From positions 12,340,001-12,400,000 of the forward strand of contig OX442319.1 of the NCBI GenBank assembly GCA_949358305.1: a stretch of DNA of 60,000 bases, in the 5' to 3' direction. This document shows, piece after piece, positions 20,050 to 31,800 of this stretch. Position 1 is the stretch's first letter, and each line of letters opens with the position of its first letter. Under the pieces are notes generated by a model that was not told the DNA's origin, ran no database searches, and was given only the letters and a program-made list of their open reading frames with translations. This DNA is from Strigamia acuminata (Eukaryota; Arthropoda; Chilopoda; Geophilomorpha; Linotaeniidae). The position numbers were made by a program, and so were the translations under genes.

Positions 20050-21069
20050 TATGAATTGTGTTTTGCAAAAAATATTTGGCAACATGATTGGTTGGACAGA
20101 CTCATTAATTATGTACTTGCAGTAATTTTTTTGTACACATTAATGTGGTGTTTTTGAAGAAATATTGTCATGTTTATTTGTAAGGGTTATTTACTTCCTT
20201 TCTGGTGGTTGTTGGGTATTTGGCAATTTTGATTGGTCGTAACAAAACAGCCAAATTGGATTTTTCCAAACACTAGTTTGTCTTTAAATAAACAAACAAT
20301 TTATCAAATCTGCCTATTTGATAGCATTTATTGTTTCACAATTTAGTTGTACTAAACTCTATCAGCCAGAGAATCCACTTGTTCGCATTTGCTGGTTGCG
20401 TTGCCAGTGTCCACACACAGGCAACGAATCGGCCGATATTTCGGGATTGGTTGTAGTTTTTGAATAGTCAAAGTAAGTTATGTGCGTTGCGTCTACAAGA
20501 ATTATCCGTACGTTGAGGAAAATAAAAAATATTACTTGCATAATAAATGGAAGGGGATTGACTACCTTCTCATACCACTACTACAAGTAGAATCACACTG
20601 TTTTCTTCTTAAATCTAAGCATTTTCAAATGGGATAGAGAAAAAATCGAAGTAATTAGTGGGAAGAATCTGCTCATCAAATAAAAAAATAAACACGAGAG
20701 GGAGCCGCTGTTTAACAATGAAATAAAGCAGTTTGGTCATTCAATTCATCTGGAAGCCTCATTTTTGACGTTAGAGAAATGCTTTCTTTGTATCCTGAGT
20801 GCACGGTGAGTAATTGACAAGTGAAGTTTTGGATTTAAAATCATTGAGTTTGATAGTGGTTGCGGATATTGTATGAGATGTTCTTAAAGTTAACTCTGTC
20901 CAACTTTGGAACCGATATTAGGGAAAGGTATGTCAAAAATTTCAATTAAAATAGAGTAATTATATTTTGTTTAAAAATTTGAAAAACTCATTTATTATTT
21001 CAGAAATAATCTACGCAATGAATCGCTTGGATGGCTATTAATTCGCCAAATATTTGGAGAAAACGTTGA
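20050..21069. other. Intergenic upstream of the NLR gene, no gene seen
   Basis: No domain-bearing frame is visible. A short candidate first exon (ATGTCTAATTTCGACAAAATG with donor GTAAGT at 21226-21246) lies just downstream, but it does not splice in phase to the NLR coding exon and can only be untranslated or spurious. Confidence 0.4.
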
Positions 21070-22065
21070 CAACTGCCACCTAACGAGGGAAGGGAAACCA
21101 CCATGACTGTTGCGTAAACACAACAGGAAGAGAAGGGTGATAAGGACAGCAGTCGGATGTGATGTAGACTTGGAGAAAAAATTGCTTGTCAGTGTGTTGA
21201 CTCGGTAAAAAACGTATATTTCAAAATGTCTAATTTCGACAAAATGGTAAGTTCGAGGGGTAGCAGTAAGATAAACATTTGCGTCTATAATTTACAATAT
21301 TCAATAAGGAGACTTTTCTTCATATTTCAAGGGTAAAGTGAACTTTTTTTATTACCATTTAATCATAAGGGGCCGTACATAAATTACGTAACGCCTGGAG
21401 AGGGGGGAGGGGGTTTCAAATTTTGGTATGGGTTGTTACGACGGGGAGGGGGGGGGGGGTTCTTAATAATAATACGTAACAAAATTTTTTTTAAAATTTT
21501 TGAAAATTTTTGAAAACTTTTTGTAAAATTTTTGAAATTTTTGAAAATTTTTTTTAAAATTTTTGAAATTTTTGAAAATTTTTTGTAAAATTTTTGAAAT
21601 TTTTGAAAATTTTTTGTAAAATTTTTGAAATTTTTGAAAATTTTTTGTAAAATTTTTGAAATTTTTTGTAAAATTTTTGAAATTTTTTGTAAAATTTTTG
21701 AAATTTTTGAAATTTTTTTGTAAAATTTTGGAAATTTTTGAAAACTTTTGTATTATAAGTTTGTATCAAATTTTTTTTTTGGGGGGGGGGGGGGGTGGTG
21801 AGTTTTGTTATGTAATATAATATTCTAGGGGGGGTTTGTGGATTTGTTACGACCTTGTTACAAGGGGGGGGAGGGGGTCTAAAAATCGAAAAATCAGCGT
21901 TACGTAATTTATGGACGGCCCCTAACTGAATCGGCTTCTTTACGATGCTCGAATTTAAAATTCTACTACTGCCACCTAACGAGCGCAACCAGCATTAATT
22001 GCTCAAGTAACGCAACAGGAAGAGAAGAACGATAAGAACAGCAGCCGGATGTTCTGCCTAAATTC
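21070..22065. repeat. Diverged direct duplication flanking a MITE
   Basis: ACTGCCACCTAACGAG, CAACAGGAAGAGAAG and GATAAG[GA]ACAGCAG[TC]CGGATGT occur in the same order at 21077-21165 and 21966-22052. The blocks lie about 890 bp apart, with the MITE at 21369-21922 between them. They may be repeated promoter or leader sequence of the NLR gene. Confidence 0.65.
21369..21922. mobile_element. MITE with GGGGCCGT..ATAAATTACGTAACGC ends
   Basis: The ends GGGGCCGTACATAAATTACG and the complementary CGTAATTTATGGACGGCCCC pair over at least 26 bp, flanked by TAA on both sides (a 3-bp TWA-type duplication). The interior is G-runs and, at 21481-21760, tandem repeats of about 30 bp built from AAATTTTTGAAATTTTTG. 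It is non-coding. Confidence 0.87.
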
Positions 22066-22458
22066 ACAGACCGCTGAAACAAACCATTTGTGTAGACGTC
22101 TTTTCCAAAATATTCAATAAGCAGAGCTTCACTTCAAATGTCATTACCGATTGAACATTTTTCAAGAAAATCAACTGCAAACAACGTACGTATGAGCACA
22201 GCAGTCGTCCTTGACATGAGTAAAATAATTTTATAGGCCAGCATTATTTCTTCTGAAATTCAGTGGAAATATCTGTGTGTTAAATATAATTTATTTTATT
22301 TCTATTTATTGTTAAGCATCCACACCGCGCTGTAGGATACTCCAAACGTGCAATGCGAGTGAGAATTTTATAATTCTCTCTCCAGATGGCGCTTATCACA
22401 CAAATGGACACAAACAGACAAAGCACTATTAGAATATTTTACAGATATTTCGTAAAAT

Positions 22459-25400
22459 ATGATTCCCATCCTGAGCAACAGTGATGAAGTTAGTGGCAGT
22501 GGAAATGTATCGATGAATATTGAAGCTAAAATTGTCACGGTAAATGTGCAAACAGACGTAAACAAACATATTACTTCCGTACAAAATGTACAAGGTTAGT
22601 GTCATCATTTCAGTAACCTTAATTACTGTTGTGATATCGTATATCCACTTGTTTGTAGCATCTGCTAGTCAGCAGCAAATCATCCACTGTTGTGAAAACT
22701 ATGACAGAAATGGCAACAAACTATGTGATGTTTTTAATAGAAAACTGAAGCAATTCTACAGCGCTTTAGCTCTACCGAAAGTTGCTTGGCTGAAAGAGGG
22801 CCACGATTTGTCAATTGCTGAACATTTCATCAAACTCCAAATGACTGAATCGGACAAACCAATAGAGATTGATGACATTTTCAAATCTGTAAACAACACA
22901 AAACCAACTAGAATACTTGTTGAAGGGCAACCTGGATTTGGCAAAACAGCTGTAGCGACGAAACTAGCGTACGACTGGGCCACAAACAAGGAATATATCA
23001 AGTTCAAATTTGCCTTCTTTATTCCCCTTCGAGAATTACTACAAAGAAGTATCCAAGATGTAATAGTACAAATTGCGGATCACGTCGGTGTTAAAGGTGT
23101 TACCAGTGCTATCCAAATGGTAGATTATCACGAGCAGGATACAATATTCATACTCGATGGATTAGATGAAGTGTCGGTAGAAAAACGTCAGGAAATCATG
23201 AAACTACTTGATAAGCAAATATACGATGTTACAACAGCAGTTGTATTCTGTAGAACAGGCTTGCTCGAGTCAAGAAGTGAAGAACAAACGCAATTATTCG
23301 GAATACAGACCAAACGTGATAATTACGATAAGCGAATATCGACATTAGGTGTTAAAAGCGAAGATGCTAAGCGCCAATTTTTAATTAAATTTATTCCAGA
23401 AGCGATTGTTGATGATATAATGGTAGTTCTGTCATCTCAGATTGACTTATTTGATTCGCCGCTTTTTCTGATGCTGATCTCAGTAATACTAAAACAAGAC
23501 AAAACCACTGGACAATTTGAAACAAAAACACAGTTTTACAAAAAACTCTTCAATTCCGTTTTGAAGCACAGTTATGTCAAACGTAAATTAGAAATTGAAG
23601 ATGACTTTGATCTGTTTTGTTACAACGGTAGACTCAACATTATTCAGAAAGATATGGTTGATTTTGGAATGTTATGTACACAAAAAATATTGAAAAATGA
23701 TTTGAAGTTTGACTGTGATCGTTTGACGAAAAAGGTTTATGAACTTGGATTTTTGATTCGACATTTAGAAATAACATTCTTTGAGGAGTCAAGAAATCAT
23801 TACGAGACATTCCATATGTCTTTGTTGGAATTTGCAGCTGCATATGCACTTTGGATGAACTTAAAATCCAACAAATGTACAAGCAAAGACGATGATTTAA
23901 AACTAACTGTTACTCATTTTCTTGATACCGAGGGAACATCATTGGTCCTGCCTTTTCTTGCAAGTCTGGTGGAAAATGACTTGGATCTTGTTTTGTGCCA
24001 AGTTGAGTCATTCAGTTACTTATTTTCTTTGGAATTTGAGTTGGCAAAAAAATTTGTTGCCGAATGTTCGACACATTCAATTATTAACAGCAAATGTCTG
24101 AAAAGAATTATTCCTTGCTGTTTATCGGCAAACTACACCAAAAATAATACAAGACCAACCAATGGTTTGATAAAATATGGAATTGATTGCGGTAAAATTA
24201 AGTCAATTGCATTTAATGCTAATCCATCTTCAGAATTAGTCACAAATGAAAATGAGATTCGTTTGCATCTAAACCTTTTATCAAATAATGAATACTCGTT
24301 TATAGCACATTCATATGCTCATTGCAAAATGCAACATATCTTTTCATCCCCAGTTCCATTTAAAGGTACAATAAATGAATGTCTATATTATGTTGCATCA
24401 TCATCAGTCATCGAATCTTGTGATCTGGACATTTTCGATATAGTTATGTATATATGTCCCTCATGTCCCAAGACTAGCGTGAATACTAATTCAATAAAAT
24501 TTTTAGTAGCAACAACACAGAATGAACTATTCAACCAAATTACTTATCGATGTTTAAACATTTGGATAAGAACAGAATTTGAGGAAGAAATTGTCGTAAG
24601 ACTGCTTGAAAGAAATCAAATTCAACAACTGAAGCTCAAAGGAACCTTAAACATAAACATGAGTGACTTTTGCTGCGCTGCTGCTCGTTCAACTAATTTG
24701 ACCGTGCTGTGCTTAACAAATTGTACCATTAATATAGAGGATCTTACCAACAATGGAACAAAGAAATACAAAAATCTGGCAATGTGCGAATGTGCATTTG
24801 TTTCTAAGCTACCTGTACAATTTTTTAATTTGGTCGTGTACCACCGGGACCATAAAATGTCACTTAATGAAGCAATAGCTAGAACAGAGCCTTCTCATTT
24901 AGTTTGTGGTGAATTTGATTTAAATGATTTGATAACAAAACACCCAACATGGCGCGGCTTTAACACTATTAAAAGGTTGGTGATACCATTTAATCCAGAT
25001 CAAATACACTTATATGAGATGAATGCATTCTCGGCATTCAGAAATTTACAAATATTTTGTATACAGTTTGACTCTAAACCAGCCAATGAGGAAGTAATTG
25101 CAAAGTGCGTCAATAGTCTTTCAATTGTAAAATTGGTCATTGAAAACCAGCGAAGTTGGCGTTTAAATCTATTCAAATACATGAATGATTTGTGGATGAA
25201 AGAAAGAGATTCTCATTTAAAAACTGTACAATACATTCAAAATGGTCCTTATAAATTTAAGGATTTTGAGTCAACGCTGCCTGAATTGTTGAAGGGACTA
25301 AGTAACAATCATTGGGATAAAGTGAATTTATTTGCCCGTAAAGAAGATTTGTGGAAATTTAGGCAATATCTGACTAATTGTGATGTCATTCACTTCCACC

Positions 25401-25567
25401 CAAACGATAATCTTGAAAGTAATACAGTCGATTTTGATTTTGATCCTCGTTTTTACTATGTCCGTACTGATAATCCTGGCCTTTCGATATTTACCAACAT
25501 GTATTTTTATGATGTTTTTTCTGTAACAAGAAATTCCAAGAAGCCTGAAATTGTAAATATCAATTAA
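22459..25567 (+). CDS. NACHT-domain NLR-type protein
   Basis: Preferred model: exon 22459-22594 (ATG, 45 codons plus one base) spliced by GTTAGT..TTTGTAG to 22659-25567, phase-correct, 1014 residues. The alternative is a single exon from ATG 22586, which would start with a hydrophobic stretch (VSVIISVTLITVVISYIHLF) that in the first model is intron. The NACHT domain has Walker A GQPGFGKT (about residue 135), Walker B FILDGLDEV (about 209), a sensor-like VVFCRTG, and the winged-helix region ending FHMSLLEFAAAYAL. The C-terminal 500 residues contain leucine-rich stretches such as IQQLKLKGTLNINM. No death-fold domain is recognisable at the N-terminus. NACHT NTPases oligomerise on ligand sensing, mostly in innate immunity and cell death; the ligand here is unknown. 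A paralogue lies at 41368. An AATAAA follows at 25623. Confidence 0.88.
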
Positions 25568-26151
25568 AGCGTACCGAGTACTTTTAATGTCAATAATTGT
25601 TGTAATGAAACCTCATATTTGAAATAAAAATACGTAACGTACCATCAAAAGCACCCCATCAGAATCTTATTGAATAAATTCCACAATTGGGATACCGGTA
25701 AGTTATTATTTTTTAAAAAGACTATCGAACAACTGAAAAGTCAACCGTGAATAAAGTCATAATTTTTTTTTTCTGCAAAATGACCGTATGTACCGGTATG
25801 TTTCTAAAGTTTCATGTTTTGTTCAAATTTGTCGGGTCGCTTTCGTGCGTCGGCTTTTTTGCGATGCTCGAATTTCTCTAACATTAGTTACCGTACTAGA
25901 GTTTAAAAAAGATTGTTAACACGAGGTAGCTTTTTTGCATGTACTGGTACTAAGCACAAATAGTAACACGTGACACTCTTTTGTCGTGCCATATGGGCCA
26001 ACACGAAGTTTTGTGCACGGTTGTCGTGTTACGCTTTGTTGAAGGCTTTTAATGAGAGATGTCCTGAACTGAAATTTTTTTTTTTAATTTACTAATTTCG
26101 TCAATTTTGCGTTTCATACAGAAAATATATACAGTTTACATTTTTTTAATT
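25568..26151. other. NLR 3' flank, no gene seen
   Basis: The flank contains the AATAAA at 25623-25628, 56 bp after the stop, then A+T-rich sequence with no recognisable element up to the retroelement relic. Confidence 0.5.
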
Positions 26152-27275
26152 AGTATTCCTCACTTACTGCAAACTCGTTCGATTGCTTGTTGCCGATCAC
26201 AGAAGCTACGGATGTTGAGAAAGCGTCCGAGAAAATTGTGGCTTGCGTGATGAAAACCATTAAACCGGAAATGAATCTGACCGTGGTTTCATGTGTTGTG
26301 GAGGAGTTTGAGCATGAAGTAAAGGCGTTGATTGATCCCGGCGCAAATTTAACGTTAGTCGACGGGAAATTTTTGAAAGACAATATGGAATTAAGAGCGA
26401 ATAGATCGGGAGCCAGTTTTCATTCCGTTAATGGCCCGTTGAAGATTGATGGATTTCTTGACATTTCGTTTCGTATTGGCGATATTCAATCGAGAATGAG
26501 GAATGTAGCAGTGTCGTCAGGTTTACCCTTTCCTATTATCGTGGGCACAGATTGGCGTAAGCAAGAAGGTCTGAGGCTGATTTTGGAACCAAATGGCGAC
26601 ATGAATATTTCAAGAGACCACAGCAAGGTTCGGACTGGCGGTCGCGCAATATTTGAGGAAGAGGCGAACCGAGAAAACGTGTGTTTGGCTCTGGTAGTGG
26701 AATATGACGAGTTTTCGGACATAGCGGACGACGACAAGAACAGTGAAGAATCTAAGAAAAACGATCAAGCTGGAAACAAGATGGGCATTTTTGACAACAA
26801 CAACGAAGAGTTTGCTGAAAACGATGACGATATTGGCGTGGAACGCGGGAAGGAGAATTTGGAACTTGAGGTTGGGAAAGTCGAGCCAGTTGCGATCACA
26901 AAGAAGGTAAATTTGGGAGAGGACAGATCAAGATTCGACGAGAAAAGCGAGGAACACGATAAGAATGAGGCGAATGGAAATGAAGACGAATCGAGTCACA
27001 AGGGCAAGATCGTACGAGAAAATTTGGAGTCGGGCTGGCTGGAGGAGTTGAAGCCAAGGAGAATCTTTGCCGAAGAACAAGAAGAGACTTTGACGGGAGA
27101 GACGGACTCGACAAAGATGAGTGAGGAGTTATCGGAGGCTTGTTGGGTATTAAGAACTGTATCGAAATTGTTGTATTATTTTTGTTTTGTTTTGTTTTGT
27201 TGTCGAGGGCGACAACCCAAAAAGGGGGGTCGTGTGAGCGATAGCTCCCTCTGGGGGTCATTCCGAGACTGGTAA
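26152..27275 (+). CDS. Retroviral-type aspartic protease ORF without RT, gypsy-derived relic
   Basis: The open frame begins after a TAG at 26152 and has no good ATG at its start, so its 5' end is missing or spliced (TTTTTTTAATTAG precedes it). Residues EVKALIDPGANLTLVD match the active-site region of gypsy proteases with D-P-G where D-[ST]-G is usual; the related element at 28881 has D-C-G. PIIVGTDWRKQEG follows, as in that element. The RT, RNase H and integrase regions are absent. Instead the frame continues about 180 residues as a very acidic tail (KNSEESKKND, DDDIGVERGKENLEL) to a stop beside a polypurine tract. It could be an internally deleted element, a non-autonomous family, or a captured protease. 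Confidence 0.6.
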
Positions 27276-27354
27276 GATTGGTTCTATGGTTGATCCGGAT
27301 AAATTAGTCTAGTTTAGACAATCATCTTGATCGGTTGTCTTTATCATTCTCACA
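27233..27354 (+). mobile_element. Short 3' LTR (or LTR fragment) of the protease-only relic
   Basis: The polypurine tract AAAAAGGGGGGTCG is followed by TGTGAGCGATAGCTCC, and the segment ends TTCTCACA, giving TG..CA borders and 122 bp. The same arrangement (AGGGGGGGCG then TGTGAGG) occurs at the 3' LTR of the intact gypsy element, but the LTR bodies differ. The satellite array starts immediately after the CA. Confidence 0.55.
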
Positions 27355-28430
27355 AGTTGCGATTTCGGAAAAAGTTGCAATGTTTGGGAGTGTGTTACTC
27401 AAGCATCAGAAGGTGCGAGGTGCTGAAACTTGGTGAGTGTCTTAGGGGTGAGGCAAGGAAGTGCCAAAAAAGTTTGGGAAAGTTCCTGTGTATGGTTTTC
27501 TTTTTATGAGTGTTTGAAGTGAGGTTGCAATTTCGAGAAAAGTTGCAATGTTCGAAAAAAGTTGCAGTGTTTGGGAGTGTGTTACTCAAGTATCAGAAGG
27601 TGCGAGGTGCTGAAACTTGGTGAGTGTCTTAGGGGTGAGTCAAGGAAGTGCCAAAAAAAGTTTGGGAAGTTTCCTGTGTATGGTTTTTTTTTATGGGTGT
27701 TTGAAGTCGGGTTGCGATTTCGGAAAAAGCTGAAATGTTCGAAAAAGGTTGCAGTGTTTGGGAGTGTGTTACTCAAGTATCAGAAGGTGCGAGGTGCTGA
27801 TATTTGGTGAGTGTCTTAGGGGTGAGTCAAGGAAGTGCCAAAAAAAGTTTGGGAAAGTTCCTGTGTATGGTTTTCTTTTTATGGGTGTTTGAAGTCGGGT
27901 TGCGATTTCGGAAAAAGTTGCAGTGTTTGGGAGTGTGTTACTCAAGTATCAGAAGGTGCGAGGTGCTGAAACTTGGTGAGTGTCTTAGGGGTGAGGCAAG
28001 GAAGTGCCAAAAAAAGTTTGGGAAAGTTCCTGTGTATGGTTTTTTTTTATGAGTCTTTGAAGTGAGGTTGCGATTTTGAGAAAAGTTGCAATGTTCGAAA
28101 AAGGTTGCAGTGTTTGGGAGTGTGTTACTCAAGTATCAGAAGATGCGAGGTGCTGAAACTTGGTGAGTGTCTTAGGGGTGAGGCAAGGAAGTGCCAAAAA
28201 AAGTTTGGGAAGGTTCCTGTGTATGGTTTTTTTTTATGAGTCTTTGAAGTGAGGTTGCGATTTCGAGAAAAGTTGCAATGTTCGAAAAAAGTTGCAGTGT
28301 TTGGGAGTGTGTTACTCAAGTATCAGAAGATGCGAGGTGCTGAAACTTGGTGAGTGTCTTAGAGGTGAGTCAAGGAAGTGCCAAAAAAGGTTTGGGAAGT
28401 TTCCTGTGTATGGTTCTGTTTTTATGGGTG

Positions 28431-28723
28431 TGTGAGGTTTGGATTACCTCACGTTCGCGTCGCGTGCGCGTGCCGGCCGTTGCGCGTCGTGTGTGATGCG
28501 CGTGTGACGTTTTGGCGTGTGTCGCACGTATTTGCCACCTGGCGCACCTGCCGGTGCTGGCCGATGACGTCAGATGCCGGGCCAATAGTAGAAGTCGTCT
28601 CATCACCAGCTGATTCGTTTTGTTTACATTTTTGTAGTTTTTGAGATGATTAAACAGTTTTGTACAACACTTGAACCAAGAGAGTCGTTAATTGTTTTCT
28701 CGTCGAACTTCACATATCCGACA
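28431..28723 (+). repeat. 5' LTR of the gypsy element
   Basis: It contains TGACGTCA (28565-28572) and CCAAT (28582-28586), a plausible pol II promoter for the element. It ends CA directly before the primer-binding site. Confidence 0.93.
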
Positions 28724-28880
28724 TGGCGCAGTCGACACGTTGAGCCGGGATAACGTCGCCGATACGTGAAGAGACGTGTAAGATTTCGCTCGCTTCGCGA
28801 TCAGACGGACATTTGTACCGCGATAAAAGTGAAAGGACACTCGTGCGGTGTGTGTGAAGGAAAGGAACTCACGAAATAAA

Positions 28881-31800
28881 ATGGCGGATATGAAAGGTGT
28901 GTTAACTTCAATTTGTGAGCCGGTTCTGGACCTTTTAACGTGTGAAAACATTCGTGACGAGTGTTTGTTACGGGGAATCGACGTAACCAACTGCAAGAAG
29001 AAGAGCGAATTTTTGGCCACAATTTTGGCGGACAATGTGGCAAAAGATAAAGCCAAGGTCAACCCCGGGTCAACCCAGTCGGCCATTGTGGCGACTGCGG
29101 CGGGACTCGCCGGACAGATCAAAGTGCAGCATGAGGTGGACACGACGAAGGGAGTGCCCGTGTTCAAGGGAAAACGCGACGAGAACGTTGAACACTTCAT
29201 CGAGTGCGTCGAGCGTGCGGCCACGTTGGGAAAATGGACCGAGCACGCGAAAATTGCGGTGGCAAACGGACAATTGAAGGAGGAAGCTCTGTATTGGTAT
29301 GACATTTTTGGGAAAAAATTTGTTTTGTGGTCGGAGTGGGTGGCGTCAATTAGGGACTATTTTTTGGACGTCGACACCTATGACAGGTGGAGGCAGCGAA
29401 TCGCCGCAAGAAAGCAGCTGGAGAACGAGTCCCTCGCCACATATTTTGCCGCAAAAATTGCACTGATCGAGACAACAAAGAAGGCGTTCAGTTTTTCGAA
29501 GGATGACACGATAAATGTCACAGTAGAGGGAGTTCGCGATTTACACACTCGTGATTTATTTCGTATGGCAAAGTTTGACTCTTTTATTGAATTAATTAGG
29601 AAGGGACGCGAAATTGACCGGAACAGAGAGGCCAGTGGATCACCACCGAGGACGACACCAAAGGAGGCTGGGAAAGCCAAGCTCGAGACCCGAATTAGGA
29701 CGCCACGTGACGATACAACATACAAAAAGGGAATGGATATGTCGAAGATGCAGTGTTGGCGGTGCAACGAGATTGGGCACTGCTCATTCGACTGCACGAA
29801 GGCGAAGAAACCCGAACAGAAGGACGAAGAAGCGAAGAAGCAACAGAAAAGCGCCACCGGAAAGGTGAACATTTGCATGGTCAGGACAAAGTGTCCGGAA
29901 TCGAATCTGGTGGTCGTTGATTGTCAGTCAGCGGAGCTCGGGGGACAGGTGGAGGCCCTGATCGATTGCGGGGCAAATTGTTCATCTGTGGACCAGGTAT
30001 ACATTGGCGATACCGTCGAGATCCGGCCAAATTTGGAGAAGGAATACTTCAAAACCGCAAATGGCGACAAACAAGTATTGGGCCATGTAGATTTGAACGT
30101 GCAGATCGGAAGAATGAGGACCACGATTAATGACGTCGCCGTGGTACAGGACCCGCCTTTTCCACTGATCATCGGGATGGATTGGCGCAAGCAGGCGGGC
30201 CTGGCGTGGATGATATCCGGCGACGGGGACGTGACTTTCTACAAGGAAATTAAGGATTCAACGTCAATGACGAATTGTCTTTTGCGTGCCAAGCAGCAGA
30301 TTTCCGCCCAGGACCAGCTGTTCGGGGAGGAGGTAGAGGCGCTCGTGGGGGCGGCGGACGGGGACGTTTTGCCGGAGGAAAGGGAGCGACTCAGGCGGGT
30401 GTTGTGGAAGCACAGGGAGGCATTCAGCGAACACGACGAACTGGGCGTGTGCGTGGACGAGGAATGCGAGATTCGTCTGAAACACGATAATCCCATCAAA
30501 GTCAAACCAAGAAAATTCTCGCCAGCCGATGAGAAGGCGTGCAGCGAGACAATGGCGCTTTGGTTGAGGTTGGGAATATGTCGACCCTCAACGTCGCAGT
30601 ACAATTTTCCGTTGTGGTTTGTTAAACAGGGAGAGACCAAGCAAAAGCTAAGACCGGTACTCGATTTACGACGTTTAAATGAGATTGTGGATGTGTCTAT
30701 GTACCGGATGCCAACAATTGATGAAACAATAGAATTTTTATTAGAAGGGCAACCAATGTATTTTAACATTGGCGACGTCGCGATGGCGTTTTACCACGTT
30801 TTGCTGCGTAGCGGGGACTGTCATAAGATAGCGTTTTTGACACCGGAAGGGCTCATGGAATTAACAAGAATGCCAATGGGTTTGAAGATTTCACCATTCA
30901 AAATGCAAGAAATAATGGACAAGTTGTGTAGACGGGTGGAGCGCACCGCTGCATACGTGGATGATGTCGGCCAATCCAGCCGCATCGTGGATGAGTTAAT
31001 TTCGAGATGGGAAAAATTTTTGAAGGAATTGGGAAAAAAGGGTCTACGAGTTCGCTTGTCAAAATGCCAACTTTTGCGGAAGGAAGTGAGTTTTCTCGGG
31101 TATATCGTGTCGCGGCAGGGGAAGAGACCGGACCCAGCGCGTTTGCAGGCCATTGACCGGTTTCAGCGTTTTCGTAACGCAAGGGACGTTCGTGCATTCT
31201 TGGGATTTGCCGGGTACCATCGCCGGTTCGTGAAGGGATTTGCCGCGAAGACCAAAATACTGCAGATGCTTACCAAGAAAGATGTACGCTTTATTTGGAC
31301 CGGGGCTCATCAGGGGGCAGTGGAGGCGATTCGTGAGGAACTGAAGGCGTGCGATTGGCTTGCCCATTTTCAACGCGAGGCCGAGACGTGCGTGAGTGTG
31401 GACGCAAGCCACGACGGCTTGGGCGCTACTCTCCAGCAGCGGCAGGACGGAGAATGGGTCACCATCGCTTTTGCGTCGAGAGGAATACCGCAGTCGTACG
31501 CCGCAGCCCATTCAAACGAGCTGGAGTGCCTCGCCGTCCACTGGGCAATCACTGAGAAGTTCCGCTCATACTTATTGGGGATAAAGTTCGTGCTGTTCAC
31601 AGACAACTGGGCAGTGGCCCATATGCTGGCCAAGACGGATTTAAACAGAAAATACGCGAGGTGGATTTTGGACTTGCAAGAGTTCGATTTCACAATGAAG
31701 CACAAGAAGGGGAAGGAAAATGAGATTCCGGACGCCCTTTCTCGTGCGATTGAGTCTAAAGTAGCGGTGACACTGGCAATGATTAAATTGAGAGACAGCA

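Noticed and set aside
21481-21900. Minus-strand frame with FKNFQNF repeats as a repeat protein
   Set aside because: It is produced by the A+T-rich tandem repeat and G-runs inside a MITE.
22586-22660. Signal anchor at the NLR N-terminus
   Set aside because: It is downgraded because a GT-AG intron covers precisely this stretch and restores an upstream frame in phase. It is kept only as an alternative.
28370-28644. Open frames across the gypsy LTR
   Set aside because: They occur identically in both LTRs on both strands and lie in G+C-rich promoter sequence. No coding evidence.
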